A stretch of DNA of 64,000 bases from Palaemon carinicauda (Eukaryota > Arthropoda > Malacostraca > Decapoda > Palaemonidae): assembly GCF_036898095.1 (NCBI RefSeq), contig NC_090731.1:140787427-140851426 (forward strand), written 5' to 3'. The stretch's first letter is position 1, and each line of letters begins with the position of its first letter. Positions 43,520 through 55,377 of the stretch are shown here, piece after piece. The position numbers and the translations under genes were made by a program. A model generated the notes under the pieces. The model was not told where the DNA came from and did no database searches. It saw only the letters and a list, made by a program, of their open reading frames with translations.

Positions 43520-43524
<5 letters not shown>

Positions 43525-43581
<57 letters not shown>
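43525..43581. repeat. (GA)n microsatellite at the 5' border of LINE B
   Basis: About 28 GA units, then DIRS-2 sequence resumes. Confidence 0.95.
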
Positions 43582-43582
<1 letters not shown>

Positions 43583-43984
43583 ACTATCATGGGAGTGATC
43601 CCCCTCGATCTTTGTCTGTATTTTTATCTCATCGTTCTCTGAATGATGATAGAAAGGGTAAGGATCTTCATGGAAGAGTTAAGTTTTCTAGTGTTATTCC
43701 CAAGTTGGAACCACCCTACACTCCTAAACATGAACCGAGTCAGGAGGATCCTGCCCTGACACAATTGATGACTATTGGACTTGGTTACGAGGGCAGGCCC
43801 CAGCTCAGCTGATGTGGCCCCCTTCGAGGTTCTAATGTCAGGGTCTGAAACTAATTTTTTTTCTTTAAATAACGAGCCTTATTCATCACTTGGACAGTTT
43901 GGTGAACCTCCATGCACGTAAGTTACAAGTATCAGGTGTGCCATTGATGTGACTTTCTTGCAGTCTCAGAGAACAAGACAGATT

Positions 43985-44048
<64 letters not shown>

Positions 44049-44890
44049 CAATTAGATTAAGACACTTTGGACCTGTTTAGTATTCAAGTCTTTTCTTCCG
44101 AGAACTCACCTAAATCAAAACTACCACCGTTGGCACTTTCTCATCAAGAGAAAATTTTATTTTGACTCTCAGGCTCACCTGAGTCCTCTCCTAATTGATC
44201 CTGATGTAGTCAATCATGTACCTAGTGTACTCACTGACAAGCTGGGTAACCTTCCTTTTATGTTTTCTGTGTCGGAAAGGCAGAATATATAAGTTGTTGT
44301 CATGTCTGCCATCCAAGCCTGGTCTTTGTTAGAACACTGGTCAGGAGCAACGTCGTATGTTGCTGTGACTGAAAATATGAAAAATGCAGACGTAATCAAA
44401 TAATTTCAAGATGTGGAGTCGAAGCACTTTAATTTTCATCCACCAAATGGTTTCTCTGTGGAGCAACTGCATCCTTAAGAGGCATGATACTTTTTTGATT
44501 AGATGCATCAGCTATCTCCTGGAAATGCCCAGGGCCTGAGAAACTCTTAATGTGGTAGATTTTCCCACACTGTTCCCACCATTGAAAGTCGCTGTAGCGA
44601 TTGAAAAAGCAGAGAAGTCTAACCAGGTCTTCATTTATGAGGAGAGCTGTGGCCCCCGAGGATGGCTGCCCCTCGGCAATCTCCAAGAAATTCTTCTTTT
44701 AAAGAGACCACCCACCAGAGATGCTTGTTTCTTCCTACGGACTTCCAGCAGCCTAGGAAGCAGGACCATCAGCCCACCTTTCTTCAGAAAGGACACCCCT
44801 CTGGACGAAGGAGTTACGGTTGTAGAAGCTCCTACTTCGGAGGGTAACTCCCCCAGCTCACCATGGGGTGTGGTTGGTGGAATGCCTACA
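43582..44890 (+). pseudogene. DIRS-2 gag-like C-terminal part and RT linker
   Basis: The frame at 43612-43812 (SVFLSHRSLNDDRKGKDLHG) and later short frames resemble charged, Ser/Pro-rich DIRS gag text. A (CT)n tract at 43989-44044 has expanded inside. No motif is certain before the RT at 44900. Confidence 0.4.
43989..44044. repeat. (CT)n microsatellite
   Basis: About 28 CT units within DIRS-2. Confidence 0.95.
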
Positions 44891-45580
44891 GAGCCATTGA
44901 GATATGTTGCAGTTCTTTGGGGCTGATCACTAGTATTATGCTCTTACAGTATCTAGGCGACTGGCTTCTTCTATCAGAGTTGTTAACCCTGCTCGTTCGC
45001 CATAGGGACCTCCTCCTCGACTTCTGCAGGGAGTTGTGGATCCAACTGAACCTAAAGAAGCCCAGACTTGTCCATCAACAACGTATCATATACCTAGGCA
45101 TGGAAATTGACTCGGTCCAAGCCAGTGTTTCCATCTTCCAACAGGGTAATGAGATTCAAGCAAGTGGTAGAGCCCATTTTTGAAAGGGAATCACTCCCAG
45201 TGCATACTTGGCAGAAGGTTTTGGGTCATCTCGCCTTACTGAAGAAGCTGGTACCCTTTAGGAGGATGCATCTTTGCTCGGCACATTGGCCTTGAAGAGC
45301 CAGTAGTCTCAAACATATGACCCTCCTGCAGCCTTAGTGGCAGTGCCCTGGGAGGTGGTGACAGATGTCCGGTGGTGGCTGAGGCAAGAGAACCTGCTGG
45401 TAGGCCCTCGTCTACAGGTTCCACCTCCAGAGTTCATTCGATTCTTGGATGCTTCTCAAGGGTATGGTCACAGGAAGACAAGACCTTCATCATCAATTAG
45501 CTAGACACTAAAAGGTCACTTCATGGTGTTAATGAGTAACAACTTCACGGTAGTGACCTACATCAACAAGCTGTGACTAA
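44891..45580 (+). pseudogene. DIRS-2 reverse transcriptase fragment
   Basis: The frame 44863-45183 has YLGDWLLLSELLTLLVRHRD at 44950, aligning with YLDDWLL of DIRS-1; the first catalytic Asp is Gly here. LNLKKPRLVHQQRIIYLGME follows, as in DIRS-1. The next frame (45107-45295) continues HTWQKVLGHLALLKKLVPF. After 45300 only pieces remain, including VVTDVRWWLRQENLLVG and a decayed RNase H start near 45435. It ends where RTE-like sequence begins. Confidence 0.75.
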
Positions 45581-46690
45581 TTTAGGAGTGATGTGGTCTC
45601 CTTGTCTAACTCCTTTCTCAATTGGGATTTCCTCACTATATTTATGTAGTTTTAGGATTGCTCTACTTCCTGTGTAGATATCTTCAAGTGTTCTAACATA
45701 ATATCCATCTATTTCTTATTTTTGAAGGGCTTTCATTACTGGTGAAGTTTTAACAGAATCATAAGCTTTCTCTTAGTCTATTAATGCCATATATAGTGGT
45801 TTGTCACATTATGTTGATTTTTCCATTAGCTGGTTAATTATATAGATATGGTCAATTGCTGAATACCCACTTTTAAAACCGGCCTGGTCTCTTGGTTGAT
45901 TAATTTCTGCTTGCCCTCCTGGTTTATTAAAGCCTGGCTGTCTTTATATTCGGCCTAATATTATCTTGGTAAATATTCTGTAATTACTGAGAGTAAAATT
46001 ATTTGGCAATGATTATGAAATATTTTCCATCTATAACTAAGTCAGTCGTTAGGCCATCTGTTGCTTTGTCGCTTTTCGTGCCTTTTTAATTCTTTCTTTA
46101 TTCTCCTACTGTTACGTTTGGTACTGGCTCAGGTGTTTCATATCTATTGACCAAGTTATTTCTTATATCACCATTGTATAGCATTGCATAAAGATCCTCT
46201 GAAATTTTTATCAATCCATCTCTTTGGTTGATGATATTTCGACTTTCTCTTAAATAGCTAACATCTGTTGGCAACCTGTTCCAAGTCTTCTTTTTCGTCA
46301 ATGTGATGCTTCTTCCTTTTATTATTGTGTCCTCAATTTTTGTCCGATTGTATTAACGCGTGTCTTGGGTTATTTTTTTTTTATTGTTTTGGATAGTTAT
46401 GCTAATTCTATTTCATCTCTTGTATTTTACCCTCATTTCCAATCTTCTTTATAGAGATTTTGGTATTTTTTCATGTTTTACTTTGAATTTGTTTAGGAAC
46501 TTTTCCACCAATCTTGTGCTGATTGCTATATAGACTTTGTTAAAGTACCATTTATTTCTTCTTTACTTGCTTCCATTTCATTATGTTGCTGGGAGTACCT
46601 ATTTTGTATTGCTAAACTAAACTCTTCAGATTTTTCTTTTATCGCATTTTGCTTCTCACTATTATTTGGTCGCTTGATTTTAACTTAACA
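45575..46690 (-). mobile_element. RTE-like LINE reverse transcriptase fragment, antisense
   Basis: Reverse-strand readings in several frames: upstream linker YETPEPVPNVTVGE (46140-46100), palm start FTKIILGRI near 45960, RDQAGFKSGYSAIDHIYIIN near 45890-45840, KPLYMALID and EKAYDSVKTSPVMKALQK (45790-45730), and RTLEDIYTGSRAILKL then IPIEKGVRQGD (45700-45600). The order and wording fit RTE-group RTs. Stops and shifts make it non-functional; the 3' half is absent. Confidence 0.75.
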
Positions 46691-46711
46691 CTGTTACATC
46701 TTTAATTAAGT

Positions 46712-46801
<90 letters not shown>

Positions 46802-46822
46802 TTGTGTGTGTCTTTGTATGTA

Positions 46823-46866
<44 letters not shown>
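46712..46866. repeat. Compound (AC)n(AT)n...(GA)n microsatellite
   Basis: AC run to about 46740, AT run to about 46794, then a short TGTG/TATG bridge and a GA run 46827-46866. Confidence 0.95.
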
Positions 46867-46871
<5 letters not shown>

Positions 46872-47149
46872 CTATATGATGTAGAACGCTAATTGAAATA
46901 TAACCAATATAAAATACATGTGATCTGTCGCTCATAAATTATGAACGAGCATTAAAGTTTCACAGGACCCACTTTGAACGAAGACCCTTTCTTCGCGTCT
47001 ATTGTGGCTTCAGTGTTGGTTCTGGGACGCAATGAAATCTGTGCCATGCTACGACTAAATGACCTATATTGGATTCCCATCAGAACGATGCAACTACCTC
47101 GACTAATGCCACGGCTGTCTGTGTAACGTTAGACCAAACCCTTTATGCT

Positions 47150-47151
<2 letters not shown>

Positions 47152-47217
<66 letters not shown>
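47152..47217. repeat. (CT)n microsatellite
   Basis: About 33 CT units. Confidence 0.95.
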
Positions 47218-47221
<4 letters not shown>

Positions 47222-47281
47222 AGAGTTAAATTTCTCAAAACAGACGGATACCCTCACAATTACACATGTATACACACATTT

Positions 47282-47282
<1 letters not shown>

Positions 47283-47375
<93 letters not shown>

Positions 47376-47376
47376 G
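47283..47376. repeat. (TA)n(TG)n microsatellite
   Basis: A TA run with one early interruption, then TG units; open frames here are artefacts. Confidence 0.95.
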
Positions 47377-47533
47377 GTGTGTCTGTGTCTGGGAGTCTTA
47401 AATATGTTTTGCGTCCATCGATAATCTTTTCGTCTATAGTCAAGTTTGCTCATATTTAGTAACTGCCTCTTCGCAGTGATGCTATTTTTAAACTTTCTCG
47501 TTATTTATTCCCCACACGGCCACCTCCCCCCCC

Positions 47534-47536
<3 letters not shown>

Positions 47537-47600
<64 letters not shown>
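47537..47600. repeat. (CT)n microsatellite
   Basis: About 32 CT units preceded by a C-rich stretch. Confidence 0.95.
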
Positions 47601-47601
<1 letters not shown>

Positions 47602-47849
47602 GCTGTGTGACACAAACACTATTCAGGTACCAAACAAATTTCATTAGCCTCTTCAACCTTCCCACGGAGGCCGAGGGGCGGCTCAACATAGATTGGGCAT
47701 TGCGTCCAGGGCCTCTAAGTGAATTACTTCCTAAAGGTTCAAAAGCGACCAGTCTATCCTGAACTAGATCCTAAAAAGATGTTTGCATTTACTATTTTGC
47801 CCCTCAAAAACTTCATCGTGTTTTATTTCAGAGAAAGGAACCTCGACCG

Positions 47850-47868
47850 TTGTTATTATTATTATTAC

Positions 47869-47927
<59 letters not shown>

Positions 47928-48200
47928 AGGCTACAACCCTAGTTGGAAAAGCAGAGAGCTATAAGTCCAAGGGCTCCAACAAGAAAAAAATAGCCGAGAA
48001 AGGAAAGAAAATTTACGAATGAATAAACTACAAGGGAAGTAATTAACAATGAAATAACAAAAAATCAGATCAGTAACATCATTAAAATATATCTTTCATA
48101 TATAAACTATAAAAAAGACTTATGTCGCCCTGTACAACAGATACATTCGCTGAAAGTTTGAACTTTTGAAATTACAACGGTTGCAAACTGCAAAGAAGCT
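47850..48200 (-). mobile_element. LINE family A 3' tail, antisense
   Basis: An ATT tract (to about 47924), then CTACAACCCTAGTTGGAAAA and the LINE A 3' UTR up to the segment ACTTATGTCGCCCTGTACAA, matching 36060-36110. No coding sequence retained. Confidence 0.75.
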
Positions 48201-48337
48201 TCGCTTGAGAAGCCTTGCATTCGAAAGGAGGAAAAAAAAGAACATTTACAATATTAATCGTAGTAGCGATAATTTACGATCTATAGGGCAATGTGATATG
48301 ACATGACTTAACCTATAAGTTAGGAGAAAAAAGAAGT

Positions 48338-48996
48338 AGAGATACCACAGCAAGAGAGTAATTGGGTCCTTTGACTGACCAGACAGTACTACATTGGATC
48401 CCTCTTTCTGGTTGCGGATAATTTTTTTCTTTCCTACACACACCAAAACGTTTGGCATATTCTCTCCTCATTCTCCTTTGCCCTCATGCACCTGACAACA
48501 CCGAGATTACCAAAAAAAGTTTCTTCGCTCTTGGGGTTAACTACTGCTCTGTTCTTGTTCAGTGGCTACTTTCTTCTTGGTAAGAATAGAAGGCACTCTT
48601 TAGCTATGGTAAGCAGCTCTTTTGGGAGGACTCACAATCAAACCATTATTCTCTAGTCCTGGGTAGTGTCATAGCCCCTGTACGATGGTCTTCCTCTGTC
48701 TTGGGTTAGAGGTCTCTTACTTGATGGTACACTCGGACGCACTTTTTATCTTATTTCTCTTCATTTATTTTTTGTTGAAGTTTTTATTTTTCACATTAAG
48801 ATGTATTTTAGTGTTACTGTACTGAAAATATTTAATTCTAATTGTTCATTACTTCACTTGTAGTTTATTTATATCCTTGTTTCCTTTCCCCACTGTGCTA
48901 TTTTCGGTGTTGGAGCCCTTGGGCATAAATTATAGCATCCTGCTTTTCCAACTAGGGTTATAGCTTAGGTAGTAATAATGGTAATAATAATGATAG
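48338..48996 (+). mobile_element. SINE-like element with LINE family A tail, sense, near full length
   Basis: Begins near AGATACCACAGCAAGAGAGT, corresponding to the far end of the antisense copy at 17716-18384, and runs in the same order (CCTTTGACTGACCAGACAGT; CTTTAGCTATGGTAAGCAGC; GGTACACTCGGACGCACTTT) into the LINE A terminal segment and an AATAATGGTAATAATAATGA tail. Length about 660 bp, matching the other copy. Confidence 0.7.
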
Positions 48997-49690
48997 GGGG
49001 TACAGATAAAAATGGTGGAAAGCTCATCAATATGACATGCACAATAAAGAGAGATCTTTTATTTATCGATGGAATTTTACATTGTTTTTAATTGCAAATT
49101 GATATTTCAGTATAGATGCAATTAATTCTTATGTTGAGACGTGGAAGTGATTCAATTTTGAAAATCCTAGGGCAAAGGTCAAGGTCTAGGTTGGGCAAAA
49201 GGTCAAGAAATAAGCTGCCGTGGTGGAGGTTTGCGTTATGTGTGCTTTTCTAGTTTTTTTTCTGAATTCCAAACATATTCCACTGAAACCATAAAATTTC
49301 CACGCGTTTACACCATTCAGTAATACATGTTCTCATATGTTCACCTTGAGAAACAGGTTTTCATTGTATTTGAAAAAGTAATACTTGAAAACAAGCATAG
49401 ATTATAAAAAAAATGATTTTGCAATACTGTAGCAGCTCATTGATATTCTGTGTAGTATATATTAATACACGAAGATGAAATTTTAAATACTAGTTGGCTT
49501 TGCTTTCAAGTATTTCTTCTTTTAAATAGATATATCAATAAATATATAAATGTTGAACGCACGCGTTTGTCCTGAGCCCAATTCCGCACAATGATACCTG
49601 CGCTCAAGGAAGCACGTAACCAGAATAAGCATTCCTTTACCAGCCAATTTCCAAGTCAAGCCGGCGTATTATCACGACAGGATCTATTTC
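48997..49690. other. AT-rich stretch, nothing recognised
   Basis: No motif or repeat. A short frame starting ATG 49591 (MIPALKEARNQNKHSFTSQF) runs into the purine-rich block and has no known domain. Confidence 0.4.
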
Positions 49691-50175
49691 AGGTTAAAGA
49701 GCTAAGAGACTCTGGGATATTGAGGGAAAGATTAGTAATGCCAAAGGAGAAATTGAGAGAGAAAGGGAGGAGAGAGGGGTGGTGGTGGTGGTGATCATTG
49801 AATGAAGGTCATAGACAGGATAAAAGGGGAAGAGGGAGAAGGTTGTAGGAATAGATCCAGAAGGAAAAGGCGATCGGGTGCAAGAGCACAAAGAAAGAAA
49901 AGACGTGTTGGGGAATGAGGGAGAACTCTGGTAAGGCATAAGAGGGTATAGGGGCCATAGGATATTCCTGGGATATGAGTGGAAAGATGTGAAAGGAACA
50001 AAGGATTGGAGAGGGGAAGAGGAAACAAGTGGGGAACGGTAAAGGAATAAGGAGGAAGGGTTAGGTGGAAGAGACCAGGCAGTGGTAGATTGAGAGGAGG
50101 AAAAATATAACTGATCAAAGGTAAAAACCGAGGCCAGGGATGGGAAGGGAAATGGAAAGAGAGATGATGGAGATG
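49690..50175. repeat. Purine-rich block (+ strand G/A)
   Basis: Nearly 500 bases dominated by G and A on the + strand (AGAGAAAGGGAGGAGAGAGG and similar), with no fixed unit. The 162- and 141-codon reverse-strand frames over it are Ser/Pro/Phe-rich by-products of this bias. A pyrimidine-rich stretch follows at 50305-50395. Confidence 0.7.
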
Positions 50176-50869
50176 GGACCAAGCGAAAACGCTACGCCCG
50201 AGTAAACAAAGCCATGCCAAGCCTGGGATGACATCTCATGACAGAACATAGCTCGTTCGTTAGATTGCCCGGCCTTTTTGGCCAGATGCAAACCTTTACC
50301 AACCAAAACAAGCTTCCCCCTTCACATCCATCTCCCAACTTACTCCCATTCCCTCACCCTCTCCCCTTTCATCCTCCCTCCCTTCTTGCCAAACGTCGCT
50401 CATATGCTCTATTTCCACTGGTGGAAAAATTACGTATCAAAGGTTCCCTCCATCCTCGATATTAGAGTCAGCACTCGAGAGTAAATAGAAGGTTTTCTAT
50501 CTGGAATATGTCATATAACTCGTGATATTACTACGATAGTTTTTATATTTGGGATTATAATTAGTTCATACAAACCTCCCAGGCAGGACATCATTCCTAA
50601 AATAGGTCAGAGAAGGCAATAATGTCGTGTGAATTTCTTGCTTGTGTTCAATTTCTGAAGAAGAATTATCCATACAAACTTAAGTTCATATTATTTTCCC
50701 AAAGCGAAGATTGATATTTTCATCATTTATCGACCTGATAATGTTATTCCAATGCCCAAATCTAGTTTACCATCATGCTATTGTAGTTATTACCCCCATT
50801 ACTATTTTATACATACACATATAAGTATATTTATATAAATATATCTATCTATCTCTATCTATTTATTTA

Positions 50870-51078
50870 TCTTTCTGAGTGGGGGATTCCTTGACGTGGT
50901 GAAAGGGTTTGCGTTCGCCATGATCAACAAAGCTGTACTAGTCAGGGCCACCCAAACTAGGTTTATTTTCTGTGAGTGATCAGACGAAAATCTCCCACCA
51001 AACTCCAGGTATGAATTGACATGCCTGAGGCACTTGGCATGTAGTGGGCTAGTAGAATCGGCTTCATATGTTGTTTAC

Positions 51079-51080
<2 letters not shown>
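50870..51080 (+). repeat. LINE-tail repeat related to 2330-2498
   Basis: TTCTGAGTGGGGGATTCCTT... through CATGATCAACAAAGCTGTAC and AAAATCTCCCACCAAACTCC aligns with the reverse complement of 2330-2498. It ends near GACATGCCTGAGGCACTTGG and a (TA)n tract. Confidence 0.6.

Positions 51081-51081
<1 letters not shown>

Positions 51082-51163
<82 letters not shown>
51082..51163. repeat. (TA)n microsatellite
   Basis: About 41 TA units, then a short (ATC)n. Confidence 0.95.
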
Positions 51164-51165
<2 letters not shown>

Positions 51166-51430
51166 TCGTCATCATCATCATCTCCTACATCCATTGACGC
51201 CAAGGGCCTCTGTTAGATTTTACCAATCGTCTCTATCCTGAGCTTTTAATTCAATACCTCACCATTTATCGTCTCCTACTTCTCGCTTCATAGTCCTCAG
51301 CCATGTAGACCTGGGGCTTCCAACTCACTTACTGCCTTGTGGAGCCCAGCTAAACGTTTGGTGATCTAATCTCTCTTGGGGAGTGCGAAGACCATGGCCA
51401 AACCATCTCCGTTTTACTGTCACATGGTCC
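51164..51430 (-). pseudogene. LINE RT C-terminal tail
   Basis: On the reverse strand, after GHGLRTPQERLDHQTFSWAP, it reads VGSPRSTWLRTMKREVGDDK and ELKAQDRDDW, the terminal segment of a LINE ORF2; one in-frame stop. Same family as the scrap at 25650-25745. The (ATC)n at its 3' side is probably the element tail. Confidence 0.7.
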
Positions 51431-52187
51431 CAGAGAAACTTGAGCACTCCTTTTTACTGGCCGAGTCAAACATTCCTTGCTGGAGGCAGTGTTATTGCTC
51501 TTTTTATTTATATGGTTAACCCGACATGTTTTGTGTACACTAGTTCCAGCTTCAACTCTGACCTAGACACACCTTTCAATCCTTGCGCGGTTGATACCTT
51601 CAGCTCATTTTTTCTCGAATAATAGTTTCCTTAGTATCCAAATCTATATCACACTACGGGCAGAGTGCTTTGCTGACTGAGCTCATATTCTAACCTGAAA
51701 ATATAATAATTGGGTATGAGAAAAACACTTGAGTAAATCATTAGGTCCCAGTTCAGTATTTACTTACAATATGAACATTTCAACCTTTCAAGACTGATTG
51801 TCAGCATTACATTTTAGACATTAAATGTTTGTCAACAAGACATACGTAGATAAAACCGCATTGCTTATTATATAACAAAATATCACACTTGTCTGTATGC
51901 TCTACATTGATTCTGGAGAGAGAATGTTATTTCACACATTCATATAGATAGTTCTTTTTCTATGAATACTCATAAAAATGGCAGCACCTTAGGATAATGT
52001 AGGTCTATTACTGCAAATGAGAAAATAAAGATAATTTTGGTTGGTACACGATAATAAGAATTATATGAAGTTTACTGAAATCTAAAGAGACTGGTCAATA
52101 TAACTTGAAAAATATTCCTATCCCCCCAAAATTGCACTATTTTGGTGGTTTTATGTCTAATTGGCTTAGTCTACACCATATAAAAAA

Positions 52188-52262
52188 ACTGATATGGATA
52201 CTAAAACCTAAAATGATGGAACAAAACTGATATAGATACTAAAACCTAAAATGATGGAACAT
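52188..52262 (+). repeat. 38-bp tandem duplication
   Basis: ACTGATATGGATACTAAAAC and ACTGATATAGATACTAAAAC start 38 bases apart, with near-identical remainders. Confidence 0.92.
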
Positions 52263-52879
52263 TCATACTCACTTTATGTTAATTCATGGGTTATAGGTAC
52301 AAATAGATATGGCTAAAGGTGTGATTCAACATCAACGGTAACCCCTTCATAATAAAAATTGGCCCTGAAAACCTTGGGACAATGCAACTTTTATTGATTT
52401 TTTCATGAAAATTGACTAAGTTGTTGCTTTCTTTAGCGTTCACAGTGTAAGGAAAAGTATATAAAACCCGACAATATTCGTAGTTAAGATTGGACGCTAA
52501 CATAAAATCATCAAAAAAAAATTAAAAAATTTATTTATTTATTTATTTTTTCTTTTTCTTTTTGTTAGGGCTACTTTGGCGTTATACCTACGCATTAAAT
52601 ATTCGTTAAATATTCTTTTAAAACTTTCAGATGAATTTATATACAGATGTTTTTCCCTAAATGCTGGACCGTGGTATAGAATAGGAGACCGAAAAAAAAG
52701 ATAACTTCACAATGGGATTAAAATCCTATATGTGAATGATATTAAGTATATGATTAAAAGGTATTCCTTTGAAAAACCCCTTATATACATATGATCATTC
52801 TTACACCAGTAAACATTTGTGGATACCGTATATCTTTACTGGAAGATATACAGGATGCGAGGTATTGATCAAATTAAAA

Positions 52880-53045
52880 ACTGTTCTTCATATGTAGCCT
52901 ACTCGCTTCATCATATCTTTGCCATTCTCATTACGAACAATATCTTGGTTCATGTATGTCACATGGAATTTTCTCCACTTGCGGTCTAAGTCATCAATTA
53001 CCAAATTGTCATAACTAACCAGTGATTGAGTCATGTGTCCACCCC
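52880..53045 (-). pseudogene. Unidentified reverse-strand coding-like piece
   Basis: Reads SLVSYDNLVIDDLDRKWRKF then HVTYMNQDIVRNENGKDMMK before a stop. The D-D-L-D-R-x-W-R segment vaguely recalls the region before the C-terminal dimerisation part of hAT transposases, but the match is too short to assign. Confidence 0.25.
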
Positions 53046-54553
53046 CGAGTCAGTTATTTTCAGATTTGTTATTCATCTCCAGCAATAGTGAACTGAAAGT
53101 GACTGCTTTATGATTCATATACTCACAACTGTCACTTATTACATATATAGATTATAACTAGTACCGCACGTTTTTCATACACTCTTGTACACTGTAACGG
53201 TTTTGCTTTTTTATGTCTCTCTTCACTGCACTGATGGCAGAACCTTTTTAAGCTTGCCTCCGCAGGCGTTAGTCTGTTTGAATTATTGTGACATTCTTGC
53301 TCGGAACTGCTTCTGTATAAACTTGTTTCTGTTGAATGAAGTCTACTTGCATTCACCTCGCCTATCTGTTACCAACCACCTCGCACACACATCCTTTTCT
53401 TTCTCATTTGCTTTCTCTACAATACAGACCAACAACATCAGCTGTGTCTTAAAATCCATTGTGTTTTTCCTACGTATGAAGTTTTAGATACAGTTTGACG
53501 TTTTCATATGTCATTTGTACAACCTTTATCATTTTAACTTTTACATAAACATTCAACGCTTGCATATTTCCTTTCTTCCGCTACTTTAGATCACGTTCAA
53601 CAACACGGGAAAAAACTCACTATTAACACAAAATATTTTCTTCATCTCTGCAGATACATAAGAATTTTTTAAAATAATTATATTTCTTTTATGTTTTAAA
53701 ATTTATTTTCCTTTATTTACTGAGATTCATTCCGCTATTTCTGTCCTTTTCAATAAATCCAGTTACGCTTTTAGATACCTTTTGTTTTTGTTTAGGTAAC
53801 ATTTCCTTACTTTTCATCCACTCTTGTTATACATTAATTTTCTTCCGTTCATATCATACTGACGTTTCTTAATATTTTCAAATGTAGGTTATTTATCCTA
53901 ACTATTAAATTTAGCGTTTTATTCTTCCACTCCATGAATATTACCAAATTATCTTAACAAAATGGTGTCTTCACCATCTTCTCTTCACAGATAATATAAA
54001 CGCAACATGCATCGAATGTGTGTTTGTGTTTACATGTATTCAGATACAGGAAACCTTTTCCGTTATTGTTAATCCTTTACTTTTCATTTGGATATGGAAT
54101 TCATAATTGTTCTGATTGCCCTCACTTCGTGCTCTTATAATATATAAAAATACTAAAACTTGAATATGAAGCATTCCAGGACAATTCAGCTCTTCGGTAA
54201 AACCTTTTCAAAGAACCTCTCCACCCAAGTAAACAAAATCCCAAAGACTAACTATAATCGTCTTATTATGTTGGCAACAATACCTTTCCTTGACAGGCCC
54301 AAGGGCACAAGTCTTAAGAGGACATCTTTCTTTTCTCGATGCTTAAACAAACTTTGTTAAAGATGCTCTTTTTAAACGTCTACTGTAAATAGAAGGGGAA
54401 GCAAGTAAACTCTCCATCTATGCTCATTTAGAGCCTGGTGGACTTATGGATAAAGGTTCAGGTGAATCGAGCCCCTACCATTCTACCACAAAGCTCCCTT
54501 TGGCTGCGTACACCTTATGAAAGATTTCCGAAGTAGTCGTAGGCACCATACTC

Positions 54554-54677
<124 letters not shown>

Positions 54678-54782
54678 TGTGTGTGTATTCTTATTCAGTT
54701 ATTCCATATGGTTTTAAGGCGTGCATAAACAAATCCTTTTAATTGCTGTAAGAATATCCAGAAGTGAAGTTAAAAGTATCAA

Positions 54783-54784
<2 letters not shown>

Positions 54785-54840
<56 letters not shown>

Positions 54841-54920
54841 CATATATATATATATATAAATAAACACACACATATTCCCACATACACATACATATACATA
54901 TACAATATGTATATATATAT

Positions 54921-54974
<54 letters not shown>

Positions 54975-54990
54975 ACACACATAATATACA
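54785..54990. repeat. Compound TA/CA microsatellite
   Basis: TA runs separated by CACACATATT-type bridges; open frames of Ile-Tyr are artefacts. Confidence 0.93.
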
Positions 54991-54999
54991 CACAGTATG

Positions 55000-55233
55000 T
55001 CATCAGCCGTTACTAGTCCACTTCAGAATAAAAGCCTCAGACATGCCCTTTCACTCGCATCTGTTTATGATCTTTTTATGCCAGTCTATAACCGCAAATT
55101 TTCTTAAGCTCGCCAATCAATCCATTCCTCTTCCGTCAATTGTTTCGTTTTCAACATCTAGGGACCTATTCCATTATTCCTAATGTCCGTCTAGTATATG
55201 TCATGCTCAATATATGTCTTGCCCCTGTTCATT

Positions 55234-55238
<5 letters not shown>
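55000..55238 (-). pseudogene. LINE RT C-terminal fragment (copy 1)
   Basis: CAGCCGTTACTAGTCCACTT at its start, reverse-strand readings similar to copy 2 with more changes. It ends at the (TA)n tract at 55239. Confidence 0.55.
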
Positions 55239-55305
<67 letters not shown>

Positions 55306-55350
55306 TATATATATTATACACATACACATACACACAGATATATTCACATA
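55239..55350. repeat. (TA)n with CA bridges
   Basis: TA runs then ATACACATACACATACACAC. Confidence 0.93.
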
Positions 55351-55377
55351 TATATACACATAGATAGGTGCGTAATC

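Larger units (their letters stand above)
38976..43524 (-). mobile_element. LINE B: non-LTR retrotransposon with CCCH-finger ORF1, nearly full length, antisense
   Basis: A 4.55-kb element on the reverse strand. The 5' UTR-like 190 bases (43524-43335) precede ORF1 (43334-41973, zinc fingers); ORF2 (42003-39028) has endonuclease and RT; a short 3' UTR ends in AATAAGGCAATAAGGCATAA-type repeats. It is bounded on both sides by (GA)n. Frames are mostly open with a few breaks. RT features place it in the broad jockey/CR1 assemblage; the clade is not settled. Confidence 0.88.
34567..45580 (+). mobile_element. DIRS-2: older DIRS-like element in three pieces
   Basis: Three sense pieces read in the order gag, gag, gag/RT: 34567-35841, 38558-38975 and 43525-45580. 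They are separated by antisense LINE A and antisense LINE B. The first has a Cys-rich gag start (CGTFSSQVEVDPHPFCLKC then C-x4-C-x2-C), analogous to DIRS-1 ORF1; the last has a DIRS-type RT. No recombinase or terminal repeats remain recognisable, since the sequence beyond 45580 is RTE-like LINE. All pieces carry stops and frameshifts. Confidence 0.6.

Noticed and set aside
47501..47689. Arg-Glu repeat frames (also 32316-32510, 38781-39187)
   Set aside because: Translations of (CT)n/(GA)n tracts.
49694..50182. 162- and 141-codon reverse-strand frames
   Set aside because: Low-complexity Ser/Pro/Phe composition produced by the purine-rich strand; no domain.
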